From Afipia sp. P52-10 (GTDB lineage: Bacteria; Pseudomonadota; Alphaproteobacteria; Rhizobiales; Xanthobacteraceae), in contig NZ_AZSJ01000003.1 in the NCBI RefSeq assembly GCF_000516555.1, positions 2,811,619-2,875,618 on the forward strand: a DNA stretch of 64,000 nucleotides, written 5' to 3'. Positions 38,729 to 48,380 of the stretch are shown in pieces (position 1 is the stretch's first letter; every line of letters starts with the position of its first letter). The notes beneath the pieces are model-generated. The model had not been told where the DNA came from. It did not search any database and worked only from the letters and a program-made list of their open reading frames with translations. The position numbers were made by a program, and so were the translations under genes.

Positions 38729-39871
38729 TCAGTGGCCTTTCTGACGCCCGACCAATCCGGCGACGAAACCCAATAGCGGCCGGTTGCGCTGGGCCGCCGC
38801 CTCCGCGAGGATAGCCTCGGTCTGCGGACCGATCCGATCGATGCTGTAATCACCGGTGACGATTGCGTGCGCGGCGACACCCATGGCCGTGCGGCGGGCG
38901 CTGTCCTGCGCCAAGGCGACCAGCTTCTCGGTCATGGCATGCGTATCGCCGACCTTGACGATGTGTCCGCCGCTGCCGTCGCGCACGAACTCCGGCAGCA
39001 TGCCGACGTCGGTGGCGAGCACCGGCAGTCCGGTCGCCATCGCCTCCAGCACCGAGAGTGGCCCGCTCTCCTTGCGCGATACCAGTGCATACACGTCCAT
39101 CGCTGCGAGCAGATGGGCGATGTCGGTTCGCACGCCGGTCATCACGAGGTGCTCGCGCACGCCGAGCGCATCGGCGATGCGGAGGAGGTCGGCCATGTAG
39201 TCGGTGTTGTGGCCGCCGACCAGCAGCAGCCGCGTGTTCGGCACGGAACGGACGAGGCCGCCGAGCGCATGCACGAGATCGATCTGGTTCTTGCGTCCGT
39301 CAATGAAGCCGACCGAGCCGACGACGAAGGCGTCGTCGGCGATGCCGAGGCTCGCGCGCGCGGCTTGCCGCTGCACGGGGGAGGGGACAGGAAACGCCTT
39401 CGGGTCGATGAAGTTCGGCTGGGTCCGCAGCGCGGCGCGACGCACCAGATTGGTGCGGTGATGATGATCGGCGGCCGCATCGGACGTGGCGATGACGATG
39501 TTGTTGAAGCACCAGTGCAGCTGCAGCGATTGCGAATGGGCCGTGGCGACCACCGGCCTGCGGCTTAAAATGCGTGTCAGCATGCCGTAGGTGTGGGCGC
39601 TGCTCATATGCGTGTGCAGCACCTGCGGATCGAACGTGTTGATCGTGCGGGTGACGCGGATCAGCTCGCGCGGCGAACGGCCGAACGATGTCGCGAACCG
39701 ATCGACGTTTTCAAGGCCGGGTTGTGCGGCGATCCACGCATCCGGCCGGTGCAGCAGCAGGATGGAATGGCCGCGGCTCGCCAGAAAGCGCATCAGCAGC
39801 AGGCTGTGAACGATGGCGCCGTTGATGCCGGTGCCGGAGACGAGCATGGCGATACGCAAAGGGTGAGGCAT
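38729..39871 (-). CDS. GT4-family glycosyltransferase inside the dcw cluster
   Basis: A 380-residue cytoplasmic glycosyltransferase with GT-B fold. The donor domain shows VGSVGFIDGRKNQIDLVHAL, LLLVGGHNTDY and the ESGPLSVLEAMATGLPVLA EX7E-type motif. It most likely adds a sugar to a lipid or polysaccharide, substrate unknown. It sits between murB and ddl on the opposite strand and so interrupts the usual order. ATG at 39871 begins the Rossmann strand (LRIAMLVSGTG); the frame upstream is not conserved. Composition matches its neighbours. Confidence 0.85.
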   Translation of the reverse strand: MPHPLRIAMLVSGTGINGAIVHSLLLMRFLASRGHSILLLHRPDAWIAAQPGLENVDRFATSFGRSPRELIRVTRTINTFDPQVLHTHMSSAHTYGMLTRILSRRPVVATAHSQSLQLHWCFNNIVIATSDAAADHHHRTNLVRRAALRTQPNFIDPKAFPVPSPVQRQAARASLGIADDAFVVGSVGFIDGRKNQIDLVHALGGLVRSVPNTRLLLVGGHNTDYMADLLRIADALGVREHLVMTGVRTDIAHLLAAMDVYALVSRKESGPLSVLEAMATGLPVLATDVGMLPEFVRDGSGGHIVKVGDTHAMTEKLVALAQDSARRTAMGVAAHAIVTGDYSIDRIGPQTEAILAEAAAQRNRPLLGFVAGLVGRQKGH

Positions 39872-40145
39872 GCCGGTGGTCGCAGAAGGCCGGATATCAG
39901 GTGGACAGGGCAGGGCTAGCCGTTTCCCCGCAGTTTGCCCGCTCTTACTATAAAAGCGGCTCATTTTCTCGCGAATCTATGCAAGCCCTGTCAGAAATCG
40001 CGCAAGCGGGCTCACGCCCGGGATGGTTCTCCGAGACGCGCCAGTCGGGAAAACGTCAGGGCTGATGCGGATGGAAAGACCCTGCTAAGAGCTGGGCGGG
40101 TACAGTCGCTGCAGACGGAGGCAAGAGATCCGTCATGGCAGCCTA

Positions 40146-41153
40146 ATGATGCGGAACGGAATGATGCGGATCACGATCCTTTTCGGAGGCACGAACAAGG
40201 AGCGGCTGGTGTCGGTGGCGAGCGCCCAGGCGCTGCATACGGCTTTGCCCGATGCGGATCTGTGGTTCTGGGACGTGGACAACACCGTCCACGAGACGTC
40301 ACCGCAGGCGCTTCTCGCCCATGCGCGGCCGTTCGAGGAGCCCTTCAAGGCCGACGGCCGGCCGCTTGGCCCGATCGAGCCGGCGCTGGATCGGGCCAAG
40401 GCTGAGGATCGTTTGTTCGTTTTTGGTTTGCATGGGGGCATGGCCGAGAACGGCGAGTTGCAGGCGATGTGCGAGATGCGCGGCATTGCGTTCACCGGGT
40501 CCGGTTCGGCGTCATCGTATCTTGCCTTCGACAAGGTGCTCGCCAAGCGCTTTGCCGCCATCGCCGGCGTGCAGACGCTTCCCAGCGTGGCCCTGCAGGA
40601 TGCGGAAGCAGCCCTCGGGCAGTACGGCAAGCTCATAGCCAAGCCGTCGCGGGATGGATCGAGCTACGGCCTGATTTTCGTCAATGCGCGCCAGGATATC
40701 GTTGCCGTGCGTAACGCGTCCAAGACCGAAGACTACCTGATCGAGCCGTTCATTGCCGGCGTCGAGGCGACCTGCGGCGTGCTGGAACTGGCTGATGGTT
40801 CGCTGACGGCCCTGCCACCGATCGAGATCATCCCCGCCGAAGGTGCGTTCGATTACACCGCCAAGTATCTTGCCAAGAGCACTCAGGAGATCTGCCCAGG
40901 CCGGTTTTCGGCCGAGGTGACCACACGGCTGATGGATCATGCGATGCGGGCGCACCGGGTGCTGTCGTGCCGCGGCTATTCCCGCTCCGATTTCATCGTT
41001 TCCGACAAGGGGCTGATCTATCTTGAGACCAACACCCTGCCGGGATTGACCAAGGCCTCGCTCTACCCGAAAGCGCTCCATGCGCAGGGGGTAACGTTCG
41101 TCGATTTCCTGACCGGCCAGATCGAGCTGGCGGCCCGCCACGTCCGCCGCTAG
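40146..41153 (+). CDS. ddl: D-alanine--D-alanine ligase
   Basis: A 335-residue ATP-grasp enzyme giving D-Ala-D-Ala for MurF. It holds LFVFGLHGGMAENGELQAM, FTGSGSASSYLAFDK, the ATP-grasp LIAKPSRDGSSYG and the C-terminal YLETNTLPGLTKASLYPKA. It is divergent from the common form (for example LHGGMAENG in place of LHGRFGEDG). Several ATGs lie close together (40146, 40161, 40164); the later pair begins directly at the conserved RITILFGG strand. Position between murB and ftsQ supports the assignment. Confidence 0.88.
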   Translation: MMRNGMMRITILFGGTNKERLVSVASAQALHTALPDADLWFWDVDNTVHETSPQALLAHARPFEEPFKADGRPLGPIEPALDRAKAEDRLFVFGLHGGMAENGELQAMCEMRGIAFTGSGSASSYLAFDKVLAKRFAAIAGVQTLPSVALQDAEAALGQYGKLIAKPSRDGSSYGLIFVNARQDIVAVRNASKTEDYLIEPFIAGVEATCGVLELADGSLTALPPIEIIPAEGAFDYTAKYLAKSTQEICPGRFSAEVTTRLMDHAMRAHRVLSCRGYSRSDFIVSDKGLIYLETNTLPGLTKASLYPKALHAQGVTFVDFLTGQIELAARHVRR

Positions 41154-41470
41154 TGGGGTCGTCGTTTTCGACGGAACATGGGAGGTTCCATTCGATAAAA
41201 TACGATAGTTCCCCGGCAAACTGTTCAAAAGCCGCCCTAAATCACAACGCGCCTGCGCCAGATTTACCTTTTGTTTACCAGGACGTCCGAAGGTTAACGC
41301 TGGCGGCGCATCCGTGCGCTTGGTCCGGCGTGAGCCGCAATGGCGATCGCGGTTGAGGGGGTGAGCGGGCGGTTGCCTGACGGTTGACGCACCCATCCTG
41401 GAACGACGGTACGCCGCCTGTGTCTGGGCTCGCAACCGGTGCGGGCGTAACATTTTGACGAGCTCGTGCA
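41154..41470. other. Non-coding gap between ddl and ftsQ
   Basis: No gene is seen in these 317 bases. The left part is AT-richer (41185-41300), ending near a GGTTAACG stretch, and may carry a promoter for ftsQ-ftsA. No terminator hairpin is obvious. Confidence 0.4.
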
Positions 41471-42427
41471 ATGGGTGGTGGAGGACGCTTCGCTGGGTCG
41501 CTGAGACAAGGGGCGAAGTCTGTCCTGAGCTGGGCGGTTCAAGCGCTCCGCCGCAAACCCGATCCGGTCCGCATCCGCAGCACAAGCGACAACCGTTTCA
41601 TCGCCATGATCGAGCAGCGGTTGCCGCGCAATGTCGGCAGCGTGGCGACGCTCCTTATTCTCACCGGCAGTCTCTGCGTCGGCGTGGTCCGCGGCGGACA
41701 TGTCGAGTACATGGTCGAGGCGATGCAGGATGCGCGCGACGCGATGGCCAATGCCGCCGGGTTCCGCATCGCGCGTGTGGCGATCAACGGCCGCAAGAAC
41801 CTGTCGCAGGACGAAGTGCTGGCGATCGGCGGAATTACCGGGCGCCGCTCCTTGCTGTTTCTTGATGCCGCCGAAGTGCGCGACAAGCTGAAGGCCACAC
41901 CCTGGGTGGCCGATGCGACCGTGCTGAAACTCTATCCCGACACGATCCAGATCGATCTCGTCGAGCGGGCTCCGTTCGCACTGTGGCAGCGCGACGGCAA
42001 CGTGTCCGTGATCTCCGAGACCGGGATGGTGCTGCAGCCCTATACGCCAGGCCCGTTCCGGTCGCTGCCGCTGGTGGTCGGCAAGGGCGCCGACAGCCGC
42101 GCCAAGGATTTCCTCGCTCTGCTCGGTCAATACCCGCAAATCCGTTCTCAGGTGAAAGCGATCATCTTCGTCAGCGAGCGGCGCTGGAACCTGCGGCTTG
42201 CCGATGGCATCGACGTGCGCTTGCCCGAGGCGGGCGTCGAGCGAGCACTCGCCACGCTGACGAAGCTGGATCGCGACGAGAAGCTGTTCTCGCGCGACAT
42301 CACCGCAGTTGATCTGCGGCTGCCCGACCGATTGACGGTGCGGCTCTCGGAGGACGCCGCGAAAGCGCGCGCCGACATGCTCAAGGACCGTGAAAAAGCC
42401 CGCAAGCGGAAAGCGAACGAAGCATGA
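41471..42427 (+). CDS. ftsQ: Cell division protein FtsQ
   Basis: A 318-residue bitopic divisome scaffold. It has a cytoplasmic basic N-terminus, one membrane helix (about residues 57-75), a POTRA domain (FRIARVAINGRKNLSQDEVLAI) and the FtsQ beta-domain (VADATVLKLYPDTIQIDLVERAP). Its tail is strongly charged (DREKARKRKANEA). Start is ATG at 41471. ftsA overlaps its stop by 4 bp. Confidence 0.93.
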   Translation: MGGGGRFAGSLRQGAKSVLSWAVQALRRKPDPVRIRSTSDNRFIAMIEQRLPRNVGSVATLLILTGSLCVGVVRGGHVEYMVEAMQDARDAMANAAGFRIARVAINGRKNLSQDEVLAIGGITGRRSLLFLDAAEVRDKLKATPWVADATVLKLYPDTIQIDLVERAPFALWQRDGNVSVISETGMVLQPYTPGPFRSLPLVVGKGADSRAKDFLALLGQYPQIRSQVKAIIFVSERRWNLRLADGIDVRLPEAGVERALATLTKLDRDEKLFSRDITAVDLRLPDRLTVRLSEDAAKARADMLKDREKARKRKANEA

Positions 42428-43749
42428 CAAGCCTCGAACGCGGCCTCACCCCGAAAATGCGGCCGATGGTATCGAGCCGGCCGACATTGGTTGCGGGTCT
42501 CGATATCGGAACCAGCAAGATCGCCTGCCTGATCGGGCGGCTGCGGCCGTGCGCGCCGCGTGACGCGCTGGTCGGGCGCAGCCACGCCATCGACGTGATC
42601 GGCTTCAGCCATATTCAGTCGCGCGGCGTCAAAGCCGGTGCCGTGGTCGATGCCAACGAGGCGGAACAGTCGGTGCGCCAGGCGGTGGCGCTGGCGGAGC
42701 AGATGGCCGGCGTGCGGGTGGAGTCGGTGGTGCTGTCGGTTTCGGCCGGACGCATTCAGGGCCAGCTGATGGAAGCGACGGCGGAGACGCGCGGCGGCAC
42801 CGTGACGCCCAATGATCTGTCGCGGGCAATGGGAACCACCGCGCGGCATGTGACCGGTGAAGGCCGCACCGTGCTGCATGCGTTGCCGGTCGGCTATTCG
42901 CTCGATGGCGTGAAGGGCATCCGCGATCCGCGCGGCATGGTCGCCAACCAGTTTGGAATCGAAATGAACGTGGTGACGGCGGATGCCGCCGTCGCGCGCA
43001 ACCTGATGCTGGTGGTGGAACGCTGCCATCTGAACGTCGAAGCGGTGGTGGCGAGTCCATATGTCGCAGGTCTCGCGGCTCTGGCCGACGACGAGTCCGC
43101 GCTGGGTGCGGCGGTGATCGAAATGGGCGCGGGGACAACGACAATCGCAATTTATTCGTCGGGCCGCTTCGTCCACGCGTCCGGTTTCGCGCTCGGCGGC
43201 AATCACATCACGATGGACTTGGCCCGTGGACTTGGCGCATGCATTGCAGATGCTGAGCGAATCAAGACTTTATACGGTACGGTTTTGACCGGCGGCTCCG
43301 ACGCGCGTGAATTGATGACCGTTCCGTCGGCGGGCGATCACGACGGCGATGCGCCGCAGATCGTATCGCGCGGCAAGATCGCGAACATCATCCGCCAGCG
43401 GGCCGAGGAGATATTCGAGATGGTCCGTGACCGGTTGGCGGATTCGCCCTTCGCAGCAGACCCGAGAGGTCGGGTCGTGATCACCGGTGGAGCCTCGCAA
43501 TTGACCGGCATTCCGGAACTGGCGAGTCAGATTCTAAATCGGCCTGCCCGCATCGGCCGCCCGCTTGGCCTGAGCCGTCTGCCGAACGAAGCCAAGGGCG
43601 CATCGTTCGCGGTGCCAGCCGGGCTCCTGGTCTATCCGCAGTTTGCGCACCTGGAATTCACCGAGCCGCAGCGTGGCCGCCGCGCTGCGACCGGAACCGA
43701 CGGTGGTTATTTCGGAAAGGTCGGACGATGGCTCCGCGAAGGTTTCTGA
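42424..43749 (+). CDS. ftsA: Cell division protein FtsA
   Basis: A 441-residue actin-like ATPase that tethers FtsZ to the membrane. Motifs: VAGLDIGTSKIACLIG phosphate loop, VIEMGAGTTTIAIY, VVITGGASQLTGIPELA adenosine motif and an amphipathic C-terminus (FGKVGRWLREGF) that should bind membrane. ATG at 42424 overlaps ftsQ. The N-terminal extension before the phosphate loop is about 20 residues. ftsZ follows after 123 bp. Confidence 0.95.
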   Translation: MTSLERGLTPKMRPMVSSRPTLVAGLDIGTSKIACLIGRLRPCAPRDALVGRSHAIDVIGFSHIQSRGVKAGAVVDANEAEQSVRQAVALAEQMAGVRVESVVLSVSAGRIQGQLMEATAETRGGTVTPNDLSRAMGTTARHVTGEGRTVLHALPVGYSLDGVKGIRDPRGMVANQFGIEMNVVTADAAVARNLMLVVERCHLNVEAVVASPYVAGLAALADDESALGAAVIEMGAGTTTIAIYSSGRFVHASGFALGGNHITMDLARGLGACIADAERIKTLYGTVLTGGSDARELMTVPSAGDHDGDAPQIVSRGKIANIIRQRAEEIFEMVRDRLADSPFAADPRGRVVITGGASQLTGIPELASQILNRPARIGRPLGLSRLPNEAKGASFAVPAGLLVYPQFAHLEFTEPQRGRRAATGTDGGYFGKVGRWLREGF

Positions 43750-43872
43750 TGGCCATGACCTGTTCAGCCAAAATCTGTTCGGCAATGACCCGTTTCGCTC
43801 CAATCACCCTTCGGCCTGCGTCGCTTGACGCTACGCCCACTGCCACGCCGCGCGCGTAATCGAGAGGCAACC

Positions 43873-45642
43873 ATGACGATCAATCTGCAGATCCCCGACA
43901 TTCGCGAGCTCAAGCCACGCATCACCGTGTTCGGTGTCGGCGGCGCTGGCGGCAATGCCGTCAACAACATGATCACTGCGGGCCTCCAGGGTGTCGACTT
44001 CGTCGTCGCCAACACCGATGCCCAGGCGCTGACCATGTCCAAGGCCGAGCGCATCATTCAGATGGGCACGCAGGTCACCGAAGGTCTCGGTGCGGGATCG
44101 CAGCCGGATGTCGGTGCAGCGGCCGCGCAAGAGGTGATCGACGAAATTCGCGATCATCTGGCAGGTGCGCACATGGTGTTCGTGACCGCCGGCATGGGTG
44201 GCGGCACCGGCACTGGCGCAGCTCCCGTGATTGCCAAGACCGCGCGCGATATGGGCATCCTGACCGTCGGCGTGGTGACGAAGCCGTTCCATTTCGAAGG
44301 CCAGCGCCGGATGCGCACGGCGGAATCGGGCATCGTCGAGCTGCAGAAGGGCGTCGATACGCTGCTGATCATCCCGAACCAGAATCTGTTCCGGGTCGCC
44401 AACGAGAAGACCACCTTCGCCGACGCCTTCGCGATGGCCGATCAGGTGCTCTATTCGGGCGTTGCCTGCATCACCGACCTGATGGTCAAGGAAGGTCTGA
44501 TCAATCTCGACTTCGCCGACGTCCGCGCCGTGATGCGCGAGATGGGCAAGGCGATGATGGGCACCGGCGAGGCGGGCGGCGAGAAGCGCGCGCTGACTGC
44601 AGCCGAAGCCGCAATCGCCAATCCGCTGATCGACGACTCCTCGATGAAGGGCGCGCGCGGCCTGTTGATCTCGATCACCGGCGGTAAGGACCTGACCCTG
44701 TTCGAGGTGGACGAGGCTGCAACCCGCATTCGCGAGGAAGTGGACCAGGACGCCAACATCATTGTTGGGGCGACCTTCGACGAGAACCTGGACGGCATCA
44801 TCCGTGTGTCGGTGGTGGCCACCGGCATCGACAGCGTGCAGATGGCTGCCCGCGTGAAGGCTTCCGGCACGGCCCCGGCTGCCGCCCAGGCGGCTCCGGC
44901 GACGCCGGAGAACCGCCTCGCCGACCTGACCGCACGCCTGCGGGCCGATTCGGCCAAGATGGCCGAGCGCATCGCGCAGCCGCAGGAGCGTCCGGCCGAG
45001 GCGATGCAGGCACGGGCGCCGGTCGAGCATGAGCGCGCAGCGCTTGCGGCGATCGCCGCCGCAGTCGCACCCGCTCCCGCGACCGGTTCGGCCGACCCGG
45101 CGACCTACGGGGATGTCTCGATCCGTCCGGTGCCTTCGCCGAAGCCGTCCCTGTTCCCGGAACAGCGGGCCGAGGCGGTCGAGCAGCCGGAAGCGCCGAT
45201 TCCGTCCTCGTTCATTCCGCCGGCCGCTGAACGGATGCCGGTACGTCCGACCCGGATGCCGAAATTCGAGGATCTGCCGATGCCGGCTCAGGCCGAGATT
45301 CGTCAGGCTCGCGGCGAGGCGTCGGCGGAGCATCCGCAGAAGGCCCGTCTGTCGCTGCTGCAACGGCTTGCTAATGTCGGGCTCGGCCGTCGTGACGAAG
45401 AGACCGAGCAGCCGATTTCGGCGCGCGGGGCAGGTCCGGCCATGCCGCCGGTTCCGCAGCGCATGCCGCAGCGTCCGGCTACGCCGCCGCCGCCCCGGAC
45501 TCCGGAGCCGGTGTCGGAATATGCCCGCCGCGCCCCGGCGCCGCAGGGGCTTGATTCGCACGGTCGCCCGGCTCCAATCGCCCCGGCGCCTGTGGAAGAC
45601 CACCTCGATATCCCGGCCTTCCTGCGCCGGCAGTCGAGCTGA
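43873..45642 (+). CDS. ftsZ: Cell division protein FtsZ
   Basis: A 589-residue tubulin-like GTPase forming the Z-ring. The GTP site is intact: [14 protein letters not shown], the signature [13 protein letters not shown] and the T7 loop [11 protein letters not shown]. The GTPase core ends near residue 320. A long Pro/Ala/Arg-rich linker of about 250 residues, typical of rhizobia and relatives, follows. The C-terminus ([11 protein letters not shown]) is the conserved tail that binds FtsA. Start is ATG at 43873 after GAGAGG. A strong terminator follows the stop. Confidence 0.97.
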   Translation: MTINLQIPDIRELKPRITVFGVGGAGGNAVNNMITAGLQGVDFVVANTDAQALTMSKAERIIQMGTQVTEGLGAGSQPDVGAAAAQEVIDEIRDHLAGAHMVFVTAGMGGGTGTGAAPVIAKTARDMGILTVGVVTKPFHFEGQRRMRTAESGIVELQKGVDTLLIIPNQNLFRVANEKTTFADAFAMADQVLYSGVACITDLMVKEGLINLDFADVRAVMREMGKAMMGTGEAGGEKRALTAAEAAIANPLIDDSSMKGARGLLISITGGKDLTLFEVDEAATRIREEVDQDANIIVGATFDENLDGIIRVSVVATGIDSVQMAARVKASGTAPAAAQAAPATPENRLADLTARLRADSAKMAERIAQPQERPAEAMQARAPVEHERAALAAIAAAVAPAPATGSADPATYGDVSIRPVPSPKPSLFPEQRAEAVEQPEAPIPSSFIPPAAERMPVRPTRMPKFEDLPMPAQAEIRQARGEASAEHPQKARLSLLQRLANVGLGRRDEETEQPISARGAGPAMPPVPQRMPQRPATPPPPRTPEPVSEYARRAPAPQGLDSHGRPAPIAPAPVEDHLDIPAFLRRQSS

Positions 45643-45992
45643 TCACCCCTGTAACAATTCGATTTTCGCGCTCTTTGTCCCGGCCCCTGCGCCGGGACAA
45701 ATTTTTTCAATCAATTTCTAAGGTGATTTGAATAACTTATTGAGGAGGTTAATGAAATCCTAAGACTTTCTTTTCATCAGAAATCTCAAGCAGATGCCAA
45801 CTTTGGTGCTGCCGGGGCGCGATTGGGGCGAGTTTAGGGTAACAATTGGTAAGCAAGCGTGAGTGGTCAAATTCACCCTGATCGGTATCTTCGTTTCAGA
45901 CGTTGGGGGAAACAACGTCGGCATCTTTTGGGGAAGAACCGAGTCGTGCTGGCAGCGCCGGCCATCGTGTTCAGCAGTTAGGCGACGTTGGG
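45643..45992. other. ftsZ-lpxC intergenic region with mini-ORF
   Basis: No ordinary gene in 350 bases. It holds the ftsZ terminator (separate entry), then an AT-rich stretch (45702-45800) that may carry the lpxC promoter. A GAGGAGG site (45742-45748) is followed by ATG AAA TCC TAA (45753-45763), a complete three-codon frame. The same bases read TTAA-N7-CTAA (45749-45763), one mismatch from the CtrA consensus TTAA-N7-TTAA. Confidence 0.5.
45674..45707 (+). terminator. Strong intrinsic terminator after ftsZ
   Basis: An 11-bp perfect stem, tttgtcccggc / gccgggacaaa, with a 6-nt loop is followed at once by TTTTTT. It lies 32 bp after the ftsZ stop and should end the dcw transcript, so lpxC needs its own promoter. 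Confidence 0.9.
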
Positions 45993-46946
45993 ATGAAATC
46001 GAGCCGGCAGACCACGCTCAGGTTGCCCGTCAGTGTGACTGGCATCGGCGTCCATTCCGGCCAGCCTGCCACCCTCACGCTGAACCCCGCTGATCCTAAT
46101 ACCGGTATCGTGTTCGTCCGCACCGGACTTGACGGCGCCGACCGTGAGGTCGCTGCGCGCCACGATGCGGTCATAGCCACCGATTTCGCCACCGTGCTGG
46201 GAGACCGGCAAGGACCACTGGTGTCCACCACCGAGCATGTTCTCGCTGCGCTGCTTGGCATGGGCGTCGACAACGCCACCGTCGAGGTCGATGGGCCGGA
46301 GGCGCCGATCATGGACGGCAGTGCTGCGCCATTCGTCGCTGCGATCGAACAGGCGGGTGTCGTCGAATTGTCCGCGCCGCGCCGCTACATCGAGGTGCTG
46401 AGGCCGGTCCAAGTTATGACCGGTACGTCGTCCGGCGAGCTGCGTCCCTATGCGCACGGCTTCCGCGCCGAACTCGATATCGACTTCGATAATCCGCTGA
46501 TCGGCCGTCAGTCCTACGCGGTGGACGTGACGCCGCAAAGCTTCCGTCAGGAGATCTGCCGCGCCCGCACGTTCGGCTGCATGGCCGACGTCACCAAGCT
46601 TTGGAGCGCCGGTTACGCCCGCGGTGCTTCATTCGAGAATTCGGTCGTGGTCGACGAAACCCGCATCCTCAACCCCGAGGGCTTGCGCTTCGCCGACGAG
46701 TTCGTCCGTCACAAGGTGCTGGATGCGATTGGCGATCTGGCTCTGGCCGGCCTGCCGATCCTGGGTCTTTTCCGCTCGGTTCGCGGAGGCCACAAGCTCA
46801 ATCATGCCGTGCTGTCGGCGCTCATGGCGGATCGCAGTGCCTGGCGAATCGTCGAGGCCGAGCGGCCACGTCGGGCCACGCGCGGCCATGTGGAGGCGGT
46901 GGGCGGCCTGATCATCGCCCCGGCCTATGGACCGGACGTGTCCTGA
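45993..46946 (+). CDS. lpxC: UDP-3-O-acyl-GlcNAc deacetylase LpxC
   Basis: A 317-residue zinc enzyme for the first committed step of lipid A synthesis. The zinc and catalytic segments are present: LVSTTEHVLAALLGMG (His), ICRARTFG, LRFADEFVRHKVLDAIGDL (His/Asp) and RGGHKLNHAVLSALM. ATG at 45993 begins at the conserved RQTTLRLPVSVTGIGVHSG. It is separated from ftsZ by a terminator and is followed by bamD. It links envelope lipid synthesis with the division genes. Confidence 0.95.
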   Translation: MKSSRQTTLRLPVSVTGIGVHSGQPATLTLNPADPNTGIVFVRTGLDGADREVAARHDAVIATDFATVLGDRQGPLVSTTEHVLAALLGMGVDNATVEVDGPEAPIMDGSAAPFVAAIEQAGVVELSAPRRYIEVLRPVQVMTGTSSGELRPYAHGFRAELDIDFDNPLIGRQSYAVDVTPQSFRQEICRARTFGCMADVTKLWSAGYARGASFENSVVVDETRILNPEGLRFADEFVRHKVLDAIGDLALAGLPILGLFRSVRGGHKLNHAVLSALMADRSAWRIVEAERPRRATRGHVEAVGGLIIAPAYGPDVS

Positions 46947-47097
46947 GCGGACGTGTCAGGCGGCCATTCGCGCATTTCAGTTTCATCCTCAACCCGTGCC
47001 GCCTTAATGCGGGCGAAATGTCGGCTTATCCGGTTGGTTGGGATGGCATTTTCGGTTATTTCTCCTGATCTCGTCACTGGACCTAGCGGCCCTGCGT

Positions 47098-47979
47098 ATG
47101 ATGCTTGAGCTTTCGACAAAATTGGCCCGGAATACCCGTTTGCTGCGCCTCAGCACGGTGCTCGTGCTGCTCACTGCACCGCTCGGCGCTTGCAGCACCA
47201 TGTCCGATGGATGGAGCAAGCTGTTCGGCAAGGAGGAGGTCGCCGCCGACGAGCCGGCCGACAAGCTCTACAATGAGGGCTTGTACATGCTGAACGAGGA
47301 CAAGCGGGCGACCGCTGCCGCCAAGAAGTTCGAGGAAGTCGATCGTCAGCACCCGTATTCGGATCTCGCGCGCAAGTCGCTGCTGATGTCCGCTTATGCT
47401 CATTATGAGGCGCAGGACTACGACTCCACCATTGGTGCGGCCCAGCGCTACATCACCCTGCATCCGGGCAGTCCCGACGCTGCCTATGCGCAGTACCTGA
47501 TCGCCGCCTCCCATTTCGACCAGATTCCCGATATCAGCCGCGACCAGGGCCGCACCGAAAAGGCGATCAATGCGCTGGAGGAAGTGGTCCGCAAGTATCC
47601 GAATTCGGAATACGCGCAAGCTGCCCGCCGGAAGCTCGAATCGGCCCGCGACCAGCTCGCCGGCAAGGAGATGTCGGTTGGCCGCTATTATATGGAGCGT
47701 CGCGATTTCACCGGCGCGATCAACCGCTTCAAGACCGTGGTCACCCAGTATCAGCGCACGCGCCATGTCGAGGAGGCGCTCGCCCGCCTGACCGAGGCGT
47801 ATATGGCGATCGGCATCGTCAACGAAGCGCAGACTGCCGCAGCCCTGCTTGGCCACAACTTTCCTGAAAGCGCCTGGTACAAGGACGCCTATAATCTTGT
47901 AAAATCGAACGGTCTCGAACCGAGCGAGAACAAGAGCTCCTGGATGAGCCGGGCGCTCCGCAAGGTTGGCCTGGGTTAG
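47098..47979 (+). CDS. bamD: Outer-membrane assembly lipoprotein BamD
   Basis: A 293-residue lipoprotein of the BAM complex that inserts beta-barrel proteins into the outer membrane. A lipoprotein signal ends in LGAC (VLVLLTAPLGACSTM). Five TPR-like repeats follow, starting ADKLYNEGLYML and containing ARKSLLMSAYAHYEAQDYD and HVEEALARLTEAYMAIG. Start is one of two adjacent ATGs at 47098 and 47101; an upstream frame to 47038 overlaps no conserved region. It is the usual companion between lpxC and recN. Confidence 0.93.
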   Translation: MMLELSTKLARNTRLLRLSTVLVLLTAPLGACSTMSDGWSKLFGKEEVAADEPADKLYNEGLYMLNEDKRATAAAKKFEEVDRQHPYSDLARKSLLMSAYAHYEAQDYDSTIGAAQRYITLHPGSPDAAYAQYLIAASHFDQIPDISRDQGRTEKAINALEEVVRKYPNSEYAQAARRKLESARDQLAGKEMSVGRYYMERRDFTGAINRFKTVVTQYQRTRHVEEALARLTEAYMAIGIVNEAQTAAALLGHNFPESAWYKDAYNLVKSNGLEPSENKSSWMSRALRKVGLG

Positions 47980-48064
47980 GGTTCGATTCCAACAGTTGCA
48001 TCCATTGCAGCAAAGTTGTCTGCGAATGTTGGACTCAAAGAACCACTAGCAACGTAATGATTTA

Positions 48065-48130
48065 GTGGAGCTTTGGATTGACATTCGCATGGAGCGCCAG
48101 CGGCTAAGTGGAATGTCAAATCCGCTCCAC
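48065..48130. repeat. Long imperfect hairpin, first of two
   Basis: GTGGAGCTTTGGATTGACAT (48065-48084, continuing TC) is nearly the reverse complement of GAATGTCAAATCCGCTCCAC (48111-48130). The 24-nt loop holds a GGAGCGCCAGCGGCTAAGT stretch. It looks like a REP-type repeated element rather than a gene or a terminator, as no T-run follows. Confidence 0.5.
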
Positions 48131-48231
48131 GGGTATCCCGAATCCGAAGTTCGCTGCCCTTTGCAGCACCCTTAGAGCGAAGCTGGGACTGGATACAGAC
48201 ACGAGCCAATTTATGGTTCTAGTGTCGTTTC

Positions 48232-48287
48232 TGGATCGGACATTCGCACGATGGACTCGCCGAAACGATGGTGCGAATTTCTGATCC
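48232..48287. repeat. Second hairpin in the bamD-recN gap
   Basis: An imperfect inverted repeat pairs the sequence around GGATCGGACATTCGCAC (48233-48249) with GTGCGAATTTCTGATCC (48271-48287). It shares the core ACATTCGCA with the hairpin 150 bp upstream, so the two may be related repeat units. The 401-bp gap between bamD and recN (47980-48380) otherwise holds no gene I can see. Confidence 0.45.
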
Positions 48288-48380
48288 GCGATACTCGGGT
48301 GTGATCCCGGTTAGATCATGCTCGCGTAATATGGGGTCGCGATTCGATCCCATTGGACCATGATCTAGGATACGTCCTCC

